Below, one piece after another: positions 1 to 7,910 of a DNA stretch of 8,409 nucleotides. The stretch's first letter is position 1; each line of letters opens with the position of its first letter. Position numbers and translations under genes: made by a program. The stretch covers positions 1-8,409 of the forward strand of contig CAZTAK010000088.1 of assembly GCA_964611585.1 (NCBI GenBank), written 5' to 3'. The notes below the pieces were generated by a model. The model was not told where the DNA came from. It worked only from the letters and a program-made list of their open reading frames with translations, and searched no databases. Origin of the DNA: CAZTAK01 sp964611585. GTDB taxonomy: Bacteria > Pseudomonadota > Alphaproteobacteria > SHVP01.

Positions 1-262
1 AGTGAGAGCGATCATCGCTCACCTCATTCGTTTCGTGGGCTGGAAGCCAAACGGTCGTTTGGGCGGTCGAGCGCGCAGGCGACGGACTGCGGCATGCCGT
101 GAGGCGTTTGGTGCGTTGGCTAGTGGGATTTGAGAACGCGGAGCGAACAGACTCCACGGGTTTTCCCGGGACGAGATGCATGTTCTTGCCCCGTTCTGCC
201 GCATATTGCCGAGCAGGTCGGGGTCGCAACTTCGCCAAATCCCGAAGAAACTGGGGTAAGGC
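1..262. other. Left-edge region without a recognisable gene
   Basis: No reading frame here has a recognisable protein, a convincing ribosome binding site or family-like composition. The frames that stay open on both strands are arginine/proline-rich translations typical of GC-rich non-coding DNA, and some run straight through the tRNA-Thr gene. The only structure seen is a dyad at 6-20 (GAGCGAT, one central base, ATCGCTC), which could fold as a 5-bp stem with a 5-base loop. It has no T-tract on either strand, so I do not call it a terminator. This stretch is downstream of the minus-strand tRNA-Thr and may be its 3' trailer plus spacer to a gene beyond the window. Confidence 0.5.
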
Positions 263-337
<75 letters not shown>

Positions 338-385
338 GCTCGCGAGCGGGCGCGCACCATGCCATAGTGCCGCGCGACCGGGCAA

Positions 386-403
386 GCGCACCGAAAGGTG
401 CGC
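386..403 (+). other. Stem-loop with GAAA tetraloop
   Basis: GCGCACC (386-392), GAAA (393-396) and GGTGCGC (397-403) form a perfect 7-bp stem closed by a GNRA-type tetraloop when read on the plus strand. It sits in the spacer between the divergent tRNA-Thr and the small ORF starting at 447, so it would lie in the 5' leader of a plus-strand transcript that starts before it. No T-tract follows, so it is not an intrinsic terminator. The GCGCACC motif recurs at 352-358 and 402-408, so alternative pairings exist. Function is unknown, and in such GC-rich DNA a chance origin is possible. Confidence 0.45.
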
Positions 404-446
404 GCACCGGGCGTTTTCGGCGCAACCAGCGTCCGGGAGCCCTGCG

Positions 447-629
447 ATGGGATCGGAAAATCGGCCCGGCAAGGACCAAACGGAGGCGCCGCCCGCGCCG
501 GCGGCGGCGTCAAAAAAGGCGGCGCGGCTGGCCCGTTCGGCCCGGGCCCTGCGGGAGAATCTGCGGCGGCGCAAAAAGAGCCGCCCCGGGAACGGATCGC
601 CCGAGAAAAAAACAGGCCGTTCCGGCTGA
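447..629 (+). CDS. Small basic hypothetical protein (60 aa)
   Basis: This is a 60-residue ORF with an ATG preceded by GGGAG at 435-439, a 7-base spacing typical of a real ribosome binding site. The N-terminal third is Pro/Ala-rich and probably disordered. Residues about 23-45 form a lysine/arginine-rich, helix-prone stretch with the core ALRENLRRRKK, and the tail is again basic and polar. There is no signal peptide or membrane segment. The core resembles short alphaproteobacterial hypothetical proteins that carry an LRxNLxRRK-type motif; this is from memory and unverified. By my count about three quarters of codons end in G or C, in line with a coding frame. A terminator-like hairpin follows 66 bases after the stop, which suggests a short separate transcript. 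Function is unknown; nucleic-acid binding is only a guess from charge. A longer frame extends upstream to 330, but it lacks a comparable ribosome binding site and would reach into the tRNA-Thr gene. Confidence 0.6.
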   Translation: MGSENRPGKDQTEAPPAPAAASKKAARLARSARALRENLRRRKKSRPGNGSPEKKTGRSG

Positions 630-695
630 GGGTCCGCTTGTGCGGGGTTGGCCGCTCCCCTACAAAGTGGCGCGCGCCTCAATGACGCCATTTTT

Positions 696-717
696 CTGAC
701 CCACGGTCAGCTTTTTT
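696..717 (+). terminator. Intrinsic-terminator-like hairpin before murA
   Basis: CTGACC (696-701) and GGTCAG (705-710) form a perfect 6-bp stem around the loop CAC, followed at once by C and six T residues (712-717). This is the standard plus-strand intrinsic terminator layout, with a fairly short stem. It lies 66 bases after the small ORF stop and 31 bases before the murA start codon. It could end the small ORF transcript. If murA is transcribed from upstream of it, it could instead act as an attenuator or partial terminator in the murA leader. On the opposite strand the flanking runs are A-rich, so it would not terminate minus-strand transcription. Confidence 0.65.
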
Positions 718-748
718 CGGCCGCGGCCGCAGGGCTCGGGAGAGAACC

Positions 749-2032
749 TTGGACAAGATCAAGATCCGCGGCGGCAACCCGCTCCACGGTACGGTCGCGA
801 TCAGCGGCGCCAAGAACGCGGCGCTGCCGCTGATGGCGGCAAGTCTGCTGACGGCTGAGCGCGTCGTTCTGACCAACGTTCCGCGGCTGGAAGATATCAA
901 GTCGATGGCCGGGCTTCTCGGCCAGTTCGGGGCTGAGGTCGTTGCGGAGGGGGGCGCGGCGGACGCGGGCGGCGGGCAGACCGTCGCCATCCAGGCGGCC
1001 GGAATTTCGGGAACCACGGCGCCCTACGATCTGGTCCGGCGCATGCGGGCATCGGTTCTGGTGCTGGGGCCGCTGGTGGCACGGTGCGGGGAGGCGAAAG
1101 TATCGCTGCCGGGCGGCTGCGCCATCGGCACCCGGCCCATCGATCTTCACCTGAAAGGACTCGAAAGCCTCGGCACCAACATCAATCTCGACGACGGATA
1201 TGTTCGCGCCTCGGCGCCCAGGGGCCTGCGCGGGGCGAATATTCGTTTCCCCTTTGTTTCTGTGGGCGCGACCGAAAACTTGATGATGGCCGCTTGCCTT
1301 GCCGACGGTGAGACGGTGCTGGAAAATGCCGCGCGCGAACCGGAAATCGCCGACCTCGGAACCTGTCTGCAGGCCATGGGCGCCGACATCGAGGGGCTAG
1401 GAACCGAACGCCTGATTATTCAAGGGACAGGCATGCTGCACGGGACCACCCATGCGGTCATGCCCGACCGGATCGAGACCGGATCCTACGCGGTGGCTGC
1501 GGCGATCACGGGCGGCGATCTCGAACTCAAGGGCGTGCGCACCGGGACATTGGACTCGGTGCTTGAGGCGCTGTCCGCGGCCGGCGTCGAATGCGTCGCG
1601 CGCAACGGCAGTCTTCACGTTCGGGCTGCCACCAACCGCCCCGAACCGGTCGATGTCACGACCCAGCCCTATCCCGGATTTCCCACCGACATGCAGGCCC
1701 AGTTCATGGCGTTGATGACCTTGAGTCAGGGTACTGCGGTTATCACCGAGTCGATATTCGAGAACCGCTTCATGCATGTGCCCGAAGTGGTACGGATGGG
1801 CGCGAATATCTTGCTTCAGGGGCCGGTCGCGCGGGTCCGTGGGGTCGAGCGCCTGCGCGGCGCTCAGGTGATGGCGACCGACCTGCGCGCCTCGATGTCG
1901 CTGATTCTGGCCGGTTTGTCGGCGGCCGGCGAGACCGAAGTCAGCCGCATCTACCATCTCGACCGCGGTTACGACAATCTGGTCTGCAAGCTCGCGGCCT
2001 GCGGTGCCGATATCCAACGGGTTGCGGCGTAA
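749..2032 (+). CDS. murA: UDP-N-acetylglucosamine 1-carboxyvinyltransferase MurA
   Basis: This enzyme transfers enolpyruvate from phosphoenolpyruvate to UDP-GlcNAc, the first committed step of peptidoglycan precursor synthesis, in the cytosol. The 427-residue protein is full length for the family (about 420-430). Visible active-site residues include Lys22-Asn23 in SGAKN and Cys124 in PGGCAIG. Further ones are Asp314 in FPTDMQAQ, Asp378 and Arg380 in TDLRAS, and Arg406 in HLDRGY; these match the E. coli residues with an offset of about nine after the first. Cys in the PGGCAIG loop predicts the usual fosfomycin-sensitive type. The start is TTG, with GGGAG at 738-742 placed 6 bases before it, and the protein begins at the expected family N-terminus (MDKIKIRGG). 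No good promoter fits in the 31 bases between the upstream hairpin and the start. The DUF2948 gene follows after 23 bases, so it heads the block. Confidence 0.98.
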   Translation: MDKIKIRGGNPLHGTVAISGAKNAALPLMAASLLTAERVVLTNVPRLEDIKSMAGLLGQFGAEVVAEGGAADAGGGQTVAIQAAGISGTTAPYDLVRRMRASVLVLGPLVARCGEAKVSLPGGCAIGTRPIDLHLKGLESLGTNINLDDGYVRASAPRGLRGANIRFPFVSVGATENLMMAACLADGETVLENAAREPEIADLGTCLQAMGADIEGLGTERLIIQGTGMLHGTTHAVMPDRIETGSYAVAAAITGGDLELKGVRTGTLDSVLEALSAAGVECVARNGSLHVRAATNRPEPVDVTTQPYPGFPTDMQAQFMALMTLSQGTAVITESIFENRFMHVPEVVRMGANILLQGPVARVRGVERLRGAQVMATDLRASMSLILAGLSAAGETEVSRIYHLDRGYDNLVCKLAACGADIQRVAA

Positions 2033-2055
2033 CCGCCCGCTCGCTGCCGGCACAC

Positions 2056-2511
2056 ATGGACACGGGTAATTCCGAATACCTGCGGCTCTACGCGACCGAC
2101 CGCGAGGATTTAACCGTGATGGCGGCGATGCTTCAAGACGCCGTTGCGCGAATCGGCGACCTGGCTTATCTGCCGCGCGAGCATCGCTTCGCCGGCGTTT
2201 TCAACCGCTATCGCTGGGAGGGGCGCCGGTCCGGGGGGACCGGGAAACGGTTGCGGACGGGCCTCCAGTTCCGCGGTGTGCTTGGGGTCCAGACTCTGGG
2301 CTACGACCATCGCCAGCCCGACGAGGTTCTCGAGTTGCTGACGATCGAATCCGAGGACGGGGTTGAGGGCGCGGCGACGATCCGGCTGATTTTCGCCGGC
2401 GGCACCACGATCCGCCTCGATACCGAGTGCATCGATGCCGAACTCGCCGATCTCGGCGGTCCGTGGCAAGCCCGGGCGCGGCCCCAACACCCCGACGCGG
2501 ACGGGGATTGA
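2056..2511 (+). CDS. DUF2948 family protein
   Basis: The 151-residue soluble protein matches what I know of DUF2948. It opens with LRLYATDREDL and MLQDAVARIGDLAYLP, followed by the stretch FAGVFNRYRWE (about 45-55). A central segment has LRTGLQFRGVLGVQTLG (about 67-82), and the C-terminal part has FAGGTTIRLDTECIDAELAD and GGPW. There is no signal peptide or transmembrane segment. The family is uncharacterised and, to my knowledge, mainly alphaproteobacterial, commonly directly after murA as here, so a biochemical role cannot be assigned. ATG at 2056 is 23 bases after the murA stop, with no strong Shine-Dalgarno sequence, so translation may depend on termination at murA. The same frame is open far upstream inside murA, but those residues are a shadow of murA and not family-like. 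The last ten or so residues are a variable tail. Confidence 0.9.
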   Translation: MDTGNSEYLRLYATDREDLTVMAAMLQDAVARIGDLAYLPREHRFAGVFNRYRWEGRRSGGTGKRLRTGLQFRGVLGVQTLGYDHRQPDEVLELLTIESEDGVEGAATIRLIFAGGTTIRLDTECIDAELADLGGPWQARARPQHPDADGD

Positions 2512-2603
2512 GGCGCCGGGTCTTGCGGGGGCCCGCCGCTTCGCTTAGGTAGGGCGCGAGCCGCGAACAGGATCGCGGCAAGGCTACTCAATCGGGCACA
2601 ATC

Positions 2604-3269
2604 ATGGCCGACGACAAGTTAATTCTGGCGGTCCCCAAGGGGCGCGTGTTGGCAGAAGTCGCAAGCACTCTGCGCGCCGCGGGCATTTCACCTGAGCCCG
2701 ATTTCGACGACCCGGGTTCGCGCAGGCTCCGCTTTGGGACCAGTGTCGCCGCACTCGATCTGGTCCGCGTGCGCAGTTTCGATGTGGCGACGTTCGTGGC
2801 CTTCGGGGCGGCACAGTTGGGCGTTGTCGGTAGCGACGTGTTGATGGAATTTGAGTATCCGGAAGTCTACGCGCCGCTCGATCTCGGTATCGGCCGCTGC
2901 CGCCTGGTGGTCGCCGAGCTCGCAGAAATGGTGGCCGATGACGATCCCGCGCAGTGGAGCCATGTGCGGGTAGCAACCAAATATCCGAGCCTCACGCGCC
3001 GGCATTTCGCCGCGCGCGGCGTGCAGGCGGAGTGCATCAAACTCCACGGCGCCATCGAACTGGCACCCCGGCTGGGTCTCTGCCGGCGCGTGGTCGACCT
3101 GGTGGAGACCGGCGAAACCCTCAAAGCCAACGGGCTGGTCGAAGTGGAACAGATCACCGCGGTGTCCTCGCGCCTGGCCGTCAATCGCGCGGCGCTGAAA
3201 ACGCGCCCGGCCGAGGTCGGTGCCTGGATCGAAAGTTTTCAAAAGGTGTTGCGCGGTGCGGCGGCTTGA
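2604..3269 (+). CDS. hisG: ATP phosphoribosyltransferase, short-form catalytic subunit HisG
   Basis: HisG condenses ATP with PRPP to form phosphoribosyl-ATP, the first and feedback-regulated step of histidine synthesis. The 221-residue length is that of the short form, which lacks the C-terminal histidine-binding domain and normally needs the HisZ regulatory subunit; hisZ is not in this window. The N-terminus LILAVPKGRVL is family-like. The signature region is at 152-173 (E, then LGLCRRVVDLVETGETL), including the PRPP-binding turn ETGETL. Cys160 occupies a place where I recall a small residue (Ser, Ala or Gly) in the signature. ATG 2604 lies 92 bases after DUF2948 and has no strong ribosome binding site. 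The gap carries at best a weak promoter-like pair (TTGCGG 2523-2528, TAGGTA 2546-2551, 17 bases apart). The gene overlaps hisD by 14 bases. Confidence 0.95.
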   Translation: MADDKLILAVPKGRVLAEVASTLRAAGISPEPDFDDPGSRRLRFGTSVAALDLVRVRSFDVATFVAFGAAQLGVVGSDVLMEFEYPEVYAPLDLGIGRCRLVVAELAEMVADDDPAQWSHVRVATKYPSLTRRHFAARGVQAECIKLHGAIELAPRLGLCRRVVDLVETGETLKANGLVEVEQITAVSSRLAVNRAALKTRPAEVGAWIESFQKVLRGAAA

Positions 3270-4545
3270 TACCCGCGACTCCGGATTCGAAGCAGACTTC
3301 GTTGCTCTGCTCGCGGCAAAGCGCGAGTCCGCTCCCGATGTTGCCGCGGCGGTTGCAGCCATCATCGCCGAGGTCCGCTCGCATGGCGATGCGGCGCTGA
3401 TTGGACTGACCGAACGGTTTGACGGCCATGCCCTGGGGCGCGGCCAAATCCGCCTCGGCGCCGACGAAATCGAAGCCGGGGCTGAGGCCGCCGACACGGA
3501 GGCGTTACCCGCGCTGGCGTTGGCGGCCAACCGTATCCGTGCGTACCACGAGCGCCAGATGCCGGAAGATGTTCGGTATCGGGATACGCAAGGCGTCGAG
3601 CTGGGATCGCGCTGGACACCGGTGGCGGCGGCCGGCCTCTACGTGCCGGGCGGTCTGGCGGCCTATCCGAGTTCCTTGCTGATGAACGCTATTCCCGCCC
3701 AGGTCGCGGGCGTGGCGCGAATCGCGGTGTGCGTGCCGGCCCCGTCGGGGGTGATAAGCCCGCTGGTGCTGGCGGCGGCGCGGTTGCTGGAACTCGACGA
3801 GATTTACCGGATCGGCGGCGCGCAGGCGATCGCCGCCCTGGCCTACGGCACCGAAACCATTGCCGCCGTCGACAAAGTCGTCGGGCCCGGCAACGCCTAT
3901 GTTGCCGCGGCCAAGAAACAGGTCTTCGGCGACGTCGGCATCGACATGATTGCCGGTCCCTCCGAAATTCTCGTCATCGCCGACAACGAGAACGATCCCC
4001 GCTGGATCGCCGCCGACCTGTTGTCGCAGGCCGAACACGACGTTGCCGCACAGGCGTTATTGATTACGGATGACGCTGCATTTGCGGATGCGGTTGTGGC
4101 GGCGGTGGACGCGCATCTTGAAGAATTGCCGCGCGCGGCGCTGGCGCGCGAAAGCTGGGATACCTTCGGTGCAGTAATACTGGTCGCCGACATGAAGGAT
4201 GCGCCGGCACTCTCCGACCGGATAGCGCCCGAACATTTGGAGCTCGCAGTGGCCGAGCCCGAGGCCGTGCTGGCGCAGGTTCATCATGCCGGTGCGGTCT
4301 TTCTCGGGCGCCATACGCCGGAGGCGATCGGCGATTACGTCGCCGGACCCAACCATGTCCTTCCGACGGCGCGCACCGCGCGGTTTGCGTCGGGCCTGTC
4401 GGTGATCGATTTTCTCAAACGCACCAGCATTATCGGTTGCGACGCGCAAAGTCTTGCCCGGATCGGTCCTGCCGCGGTGCAGCTTGCCACGGCCGAAAGT
4501 CTCGATGCCCATGCGCTGTCGGTTTCGCTTCGGCTTTCGCGGTGA
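3256..4545 (+). CDS. hisD: Histidinol dehydrogenase HisD
   Basis: HisD is the zinc enzyme that oxidises L-histidinol to L-histidine in two NAD-dependent steps, ending histidine synthesis. With a GTG start the protein has 429 residues, and its catalytic residues fall almost on E. coli numbering. Zinc ligands are Gln258 and His261 in LLSQAEH, Asp360 in IGDYVAGPNH and His419 in LDAHALSV; the catalytic pair is Glu326-His327 in APEHLE. The family signature IDMIAGPSEILVIA is intact. GTG 3256 is preferred because AAAAGG (3241-3246) sits 9 bases before it and the protein then begins VRRLDTRDSGFE, as family members do. An in-frame ATG at 3220 would add twelve residues including two cysteines and has no similar support. 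The start lies inside the hisG end and the stop shares a base with the next ATG (TGATG), so hisG, hisD and the UPF0262 gene look translationally coupled. Confidence 0.97.
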   Translation: MRRLDTRDSGFEADFVALLAAKRESAPDVAAAVAAIIAEVRSHGDAALIGLTERFDGHALGRGQIRLGADEIEAGAEAADTEALPALALAANRIRAYHERQMPEDVRYRDTQGVELGSRWTPVAAAGLYVPGGLAAYPSSLLMNAIPAQVAGVARIAVCVPAPSGVISPLVLAAARLLELDEIYRIGGAQAIAALAYGTETIAAVDKVVGPGNAYVAAAKKQVFGDVGIDMIAGPSEILVIADNENDPRWIAADLLSQAEHDVAAQALLITDDAAFADAVVAAVDAHLEELPRAALARESWDTFGAVILVADMKDAPALSDRIAPEHLELAVAEPEAVLAQVHHAGAVFLGRHTPEAIGDYVAGPNHVLPTARTARFASGLSVIDFLKRTSIIGCDAQSLARIGPAAVQLATAESLDAHALSVSLRLSR

Positions 4546-5036
4546 TGACCGCCCCGGCACCGCAAAACAGCGCGAAACGACTCGTCGATGTCATCCTCGA
4601 CGAACTGACCGTGGGGCGGCGCGGCCCCGAAGTCGAGCACGAACGCCGGATCGCGATTTACGATCTGCTGGAAGATAATTTCTTTTCGCCACTCGGTGAT
4701 AGCGGGGGGCCGTACACGCTTCATCTCCGCATCGAGGACCGGCGGTTGTTATTCGATATCCGTACTGCGGAGGGCGAGAATCTGAGTGTCATTGGGCTGT
4801 CGCTGACGCCGTTCCGGACTATCGTCAAAGACTATTTCGCCGTCAGCGAATCTTATTATTCCGCGATCAAGACTTCGAGCCCGTCGCGTATCGAGGCCAT
4901 CGACATGGGCCGGCGCGGGCTCCACGACGAGGGCTCGCAAATCCTTCAGGACCGCTTGAGCGGCAAGATCGAAATGAATTTCGACACCGCCCGGCGGATC
5001 TTTACCTTGATTTGCGTATTGCATATCCGGAATTAG
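4545..5036 (+). CDS. UPF0262 family protein
   Basis: The 163-residue soluble protein belongs, by overall recognition, to UPF0262, an uncharacterised family found mainly in Alphaproteobacteria. Recognisable stretches are RLVDVILDE (about 12-20), EVEHERRIAIYDLLEDNFF (about 29-47), GPYTLHLRIEDRRLLFDI (about 55-72) and LSLTPFRTIVKDYF (about 86-99). The segments SYYSAIKTSSPSRIEAIDMG (about 103-122) and a C-terminal DTARRIFTLICVLHIRN complete it. No signal peptide, membrane helix or catalytic motif is evident. The ATG overlaps the hisD TGA by one base (TGATG), which fixes the start and implies reinitiation after hisD. The phosphatase-like gene starts 4 bases after its stop. No biochemical function can be claimed. 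Confidence 0.93.
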   Translation: MTAPAPQNSAKRLVDVILDELTVGRRGPEVEHERRIAIYDLLEDNFFSPLGDSGGPYTLHLRIEDRRLLFDIRTAEGENLSVIGLSLTPFRTIVKDYFAVSESYYSAIKTSSPSRIEAIDMGRRGLHDEGSQILQDRLSGKIEMNFDTARRIFTLICVLHIRN

Positions 5037-5040
5037 GCGG

Positions 5041-5484
5041 GTGAAACGGCTTCCGGGGTCCGTCCTATTCTGTTGCACCATGAACGCGGCACGTTCGCCC
5101 ATGGCCGAGGCAATCATGAAGCATCTGTACGGGGACCGCGTCTACGTCGATTCGGTCGGCGTACGCGCGGACGATCTCAACAGCTTCGCGGTCACGGTTC
5201 TGGCCGAAATCGGCATCGACATGTCTCAGCACATCGCCAAGACGTTCGACGAATCGAATGATACCTCCTTCGATCTGGTGATTTCGCTGTCGCCGGAGGC
5301 CCAGCACTCGGCGGTGGAAATGACCCGGACGTCAGCCTGCGAAGTCGAGTACTGGCCGACCCAGGATGCAACCGCCGTTCACGGCAGTCGCGAGCGTATT
5401 CTCGACGCCTTCCGGGAGGTGCGGAATACCCTGGTCCATCGGATTCAGGACCGCTTCGGGCCGTTGGCCGCGGGAAATGAGTGA
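5041..5484 (+). CDS. Low-molecular-weight phosphatase family protein
   Basis: The 147-residue protein has the low-molecular-weight protein tyrosine phosphatase / arsenate reductase-like fold signature. A beta strand SVLF leads into the P-loop Cys12-X5-Arg18-Ser (CTMNAARS), which binds phosphate or arsenate and supplies the nucleophile, followed by MAEAI. The pattern FDLVISLSPEAQ (about 77-88) and YWPTQDATAV with Asp109 fit the later strand and the general-acid region. Asp109 is followed by Ala rather than the Pro of classical enzymes. The GTG start at 5041 must be used, because the next in-frame ATG at 5080 would remove the nucleophile. It lies 4 bases after UPF0262, with AGGCGG immediately before it. 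Substrate is unknown; tyrosine phosphatase, arsenate reductase or another phosphatase activity are all open. To my knowledge a gene of this type is common at this place in alphaproteobacterial genomes, which argues against an arsenic-resistance role. Confidence 0.88.
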   Translation: MKRLPGSVLFCCTMNAARSPMAEAIMKHLYGDRVYVDSVGVRADDLNSFAVTVLAEIGIDMSQHIAKTFDESNDTSFDLVISLSPEAQHSAVEMTRTSACEVEYWPTQDATAVHGSRERILDAFREVRNTLVHRIQDRFGPLAAGNE

Positions 5485-5563
5485 TTCGTCACAGAATTCC
5501 CTTGATTTCCGCGGCCGAGGCACAAAGAGTCCGTGCCACGTATCACCAAGCCACGGAGAACAG

Positions 5564-5782
5564 ATGGCCAAAGAGGAATTACTTGAAATGCCCGGCACGG
5601 TAAAAGAAGTGCTGCCCAATGCCATGTTCCGGGTCGTTCTCGAAAACGAACACGAGGTTCTGGCCCACACTTCGGGCAAGATGCGGAAAAATCGTATCCG
5701 CGTTCTGGCCGGGGACAATGTCCTGGTCGAAATGACCCCCTACGACCTGACCAAGGGCCGCATCACATTTCGCTACAAATAG
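5564..5782 (+). CDS. infA: Translation initiation factor IF-1
   Basis: IF-1 binds the ribosomal A site on the 30S subunit and works with IF-2 and IF-3 in start-site selection. The 72-residue length is canonical and the whole protein is one OB-fold domain. It begins MAKEELLEMPGTVKEVLPNA, continues with MFRVVLENEHEVLAHTSGKM, the basic segment RKNRIRVLAGD, and ends DLTKGRITFRYK, all highly conserved. The ATG at 5564 is preceded by GGAG at 5555-5558. The 79-base gap from the phosphatase gene is larger than its neighbours' gaps. It holds two weak hairpins (5481-5492 with a TTCG loop and 5519-5537), but I see no convincing promoter. maf starts 11 bases after its stop. Confidence 0.98.
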   Translation: MAKEELLEMPGTVKEVLPNAMFRVVLENEHEVLAHTSGKMRKNRIRVLAGDNVLVEMTPYDLTKGRITFRYK

Positions 5783-5793
5783 GCACTGCTGCC

Positions 5794-6423
5794 ATGGCCG
5801 CGATGCCGATGCCGCAGGCCCGAACCGGGCTGGCGCTTGTGCTGGCCTCGGAATCGCCACGGCGATTGGCGCTGTTGCGCCAGATCGGCATCGAGCCTGC
5901 GGCCGTCGAGGGCGCCCATATCGACGAATCTCCGAAGCCGGGCGAGCGTCCCGCCGATCTGGCTGCGCGGCTGGCCGGTGCCAAGGCGGACGAGCTTTTT
6001 GCACGCCATCCCGGTGTTTTGGTCCTTGGCGCCGATACCGTTGTCGCCCGGGACCGGCGAATCCTCCCCAAGCCCCAAGATGCCGAAACGGCGCGGCGGT
6101 GCCTGGCGCTGCTGTCGGGGTGTTGGCACCGGGTTCACAGCGCCATCGCGGTGCTTGGCCCGGACGGGGCGCGCCACGCCCGTCAGGTCGAAACCCGGGT
6201 CGCCTTCAAGCGTCTCTCGGGCGGCGAGATCGAAGAATATCTTGCGAGCGGCGAGTGGCGCGGAAAAGCGGGAGGCTACGCGATTCAAGGACTGGCCGGG
6301 GCCTTCGTGCGCCGTATCGCCGGATCCTATTCCGGTGTCGTCGGACTGCCGCTCTATGAAACCTATACCTTGCTGATCGGTCTCGGTCTTGCCGCCCGGT
6401 GGCAACCGGATCCTGCGCCATGA
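5794..6423 (+). CDS. maf: Maf family nucleoside triphosphate pyrophosphatase
   Basis: Maf proteins hydrolyse nucleoside triphosphates to monophosphates and pyrophosphate, clearing modified or excess nucleotides. The 209-residue protein shows the full motif set: LASESPRR (18-24 region) for triphosphate binding, LGADTVV with Asp81 as likely catalytic residue, and LPKPQDAETA. The substrate-side motif GKAGGYAIQG is at about 157-166, and GSYSGVVGLPLYET at 177-190. The KAGGYAIQG and GSYSGVVGLPL pattern is closer to the YhdE-type dTTP/UTP pyrophosphatases than to YceF-type enzymes, so pyrimidine triphosphates are the likely substrates. ATG 5794 has AGG at 5781-5783 ten bases before it. In-frame ATGs at 5803 and 5809 would also give intact proteins with shorter N-termini. 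The stop overlaps the rng start as ATGA, indicating coupling. Confidence 0.96.
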   Translation: MAAMPMPQARTGLALVLASESPRRLALLRQIGIEPAAVEGAHIDESPKPGERPADLAARLAGAKADELFARHPGVLVLGADTVVARDRRILPKPQDAETARRCLALLSGCWHRVHSAIAVLGPDGARHARQVETRVAFKRLSGGEIEEYLASGEWRGKAGGYAIQGLAGAFVRRIAGSYSGVVGLPLYETYTLLIGLGLAARWQPDPAP

Positions 6424-7910
6424 CGGAAGAGATTCTGGTCAACGCGGCGCTCGGCGAAGTGCGGATTGCGGTGGTGGCCGGCGGCCGGCTGCGCGAACTG
6501 CTGATCGAGCGGCCCGAACACCAGAGCATCCTCGGCAGCGTTTTCCTCGGCCGGGTCGAACGGGTGGTCCCCGGGGTCAACGCCGCTTTCGTCGATATTG
6601 GCCTGGAACGGGCCGGGTTTCTCGGCGCGTGGGAGGCCTTGTCCCCTGCCGACCGGCGGGCGCGCGGAACCGGAACTTCCCCGCCGATTGGCGATACAGT
6701 TCATGAGGGCGAAACCGTTCTGGTGCAGGCGGTCAAGGATCCGATCGCCGGCAAGGGCGCGCGGCTGTCGCGACAGATTTCGTTTGCGGGCCGGCATCTG
6801 GTCTTTGCGCCCGAGGACGAGGGCATCAAGATTTCACGCCGTATTCAAGATGAATCCGTGCGCGAGCGCATTGCCGCCGAAGTCGAAGCCGCCTGCAATG
6901 AGGCCGGCGCGGCGGGCGGCTTTATCGTGCGTACCGCGGCGGCCGAGGCGGGTCGCGACGAACTTGCAGGCGATATCCGCGCGTTGTCGGAACTGTGGGC
7001 CAAACTGACCGCTGCCCGCGACGAGACCGATCCCCCACGCTGCCTCCACAATGATCTTGGCCCGGTCGAACGGGCGTTGCGCGATCTCGTCACCGGCAGC
7101 ACCACGCGCATTGTTTTCGATTCGGGCGATACCTTGGCATCGGCGAAAGCCTACTGCGAGATTCATTTTCCTGAGGCGGTGGAGCGCCTCAAGCACCACA
7201 GCGCGGCCGGCAACCTGTTCGGTCTGCATGGAATCGAGGACGATATCGACACGGCCCTGGCGCCCCGCGTCGATCTGCCATCGGGCGGTCGTATCGTGAT
7301 CCAGGAAACGGAAGCCCTGACCGCGGTGGATGTCAATTCGGCGCGCGCCGGAGCCGGCGAAGGCCAGCCCGCAACGGCGCTGGCGACAAATCTTGAAGCC
7401 GTCGCCGAGGCCGCACGCCAGATCCGGCTGCGCAACATCGGCGGCCTGGTCGTGATCGATCTCATTCACATGGACCCGGCCGACCGCGGGCAGGTGGTCG
7501 ACGCGTTCCGCGACGCGGTCGCCCCCGACCGCGCCCCGATTCAGATCGGCGAAATATCGCAGTTCGGATTGATCGAGATGACGCGCAAGCGCACCCGCGA
7601 TCCGTTGCGGGCGCAGTTGGGCGAAGCGTGCGCGACCTGCGATGGCGAAGGTTGGCGGATTTCGGTCGAAAGTATCGCCCACGAAATCCTGCGCGAGGCC
7701 GAGCAGGAAGCGCGCGCCGGCGCGCCGGCGGGTGCGGGCAAACCGGTGATCGATATCTTTGCCGCGCCGGACGTTGCGGCGTTCCTTTTAGGCGATGGCG
7801 AAGATTTGCTGAACGCGCTCGAAGGGCGGACCGGGATCGAGGTCGAGGTCCGCGCCGACGGCGAACTGGAGCGCGATGCCTACGATATCGAAGTTCAGGC
7901 TCACGAATGA
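6420..7910 (+). CDS. rng: Ribonuclease G (RNase E/G family)
   Basis: RNase G is an endoribonuclease that cuts single-stranded A/U-rich sites in rRNA precursors and mRNAs. The 496-residue protein has an N-terminal S1-type RNA-binding domain (about 36-130, with SVFLGRVERVVPGVNAAFVD) and then the RNase H-like and 5'-sensor region. The DNase I-like catalytic domain carries metal-binding Asp304 (TEALTAVDVNSA) and Asp347 (GGLVVIDLIHMD). The zinc-link is Cys404-X2-Cys407 (CATCDGEG), which joins subunits. These residues fall within one position of their E. coli RNase E numbers. There is no long arginine/proline-rich C-terminal scaffold as in RNase E, so RNase G is the better name. The start chosen shares ATGA with the maf stop; an in-frame upstream ATG at 6399 lies inside maf and adds only seven unlikely residues. 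The stop overlaps the ATG of the yacG remnant. Confidence 0.96.
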   Translation: MTEEILVNAALGEVRIAVVAGGRLRELLIERPEHQSILGSVFLGRVERVVPGVNAAFVDIGLERAGFLGAWEALSPADRRARGTGTSPPIGDTVHEGETVLVQAVKDPIAGKGARLSRQISFAGRHLVFAPEDEGIKISRRIQDESVRERIAAEVEAACNEAGAAGGFIVRTAAAEAGRDELAGDIRALSELWAKLTAARDETDPPRCLHNDLGPVERALRDLVTGSTTRIVFDSGDTLASAKAYCEIHFPEAVERLKHHSAAGNLFGLHGIEDDIDTALAPRVDLPSGGRIVIQETEALTAVDVNSARAGAGEGQPATALATNLEAVAEAARQIRLRNIGGLVVIDLIHMDPADRGQVVDAFRDAVAPDRAPIQIGEISQFGLIEMTRKRTRDPLRAQLGEACATCDGEGWRISVESIAHEILREAEQEARAGAPAGAGKPVIDIFAAPDVAAFLLGDGEDLLNALEGRTGIEVEVRADGELERDAYDIEVQAHE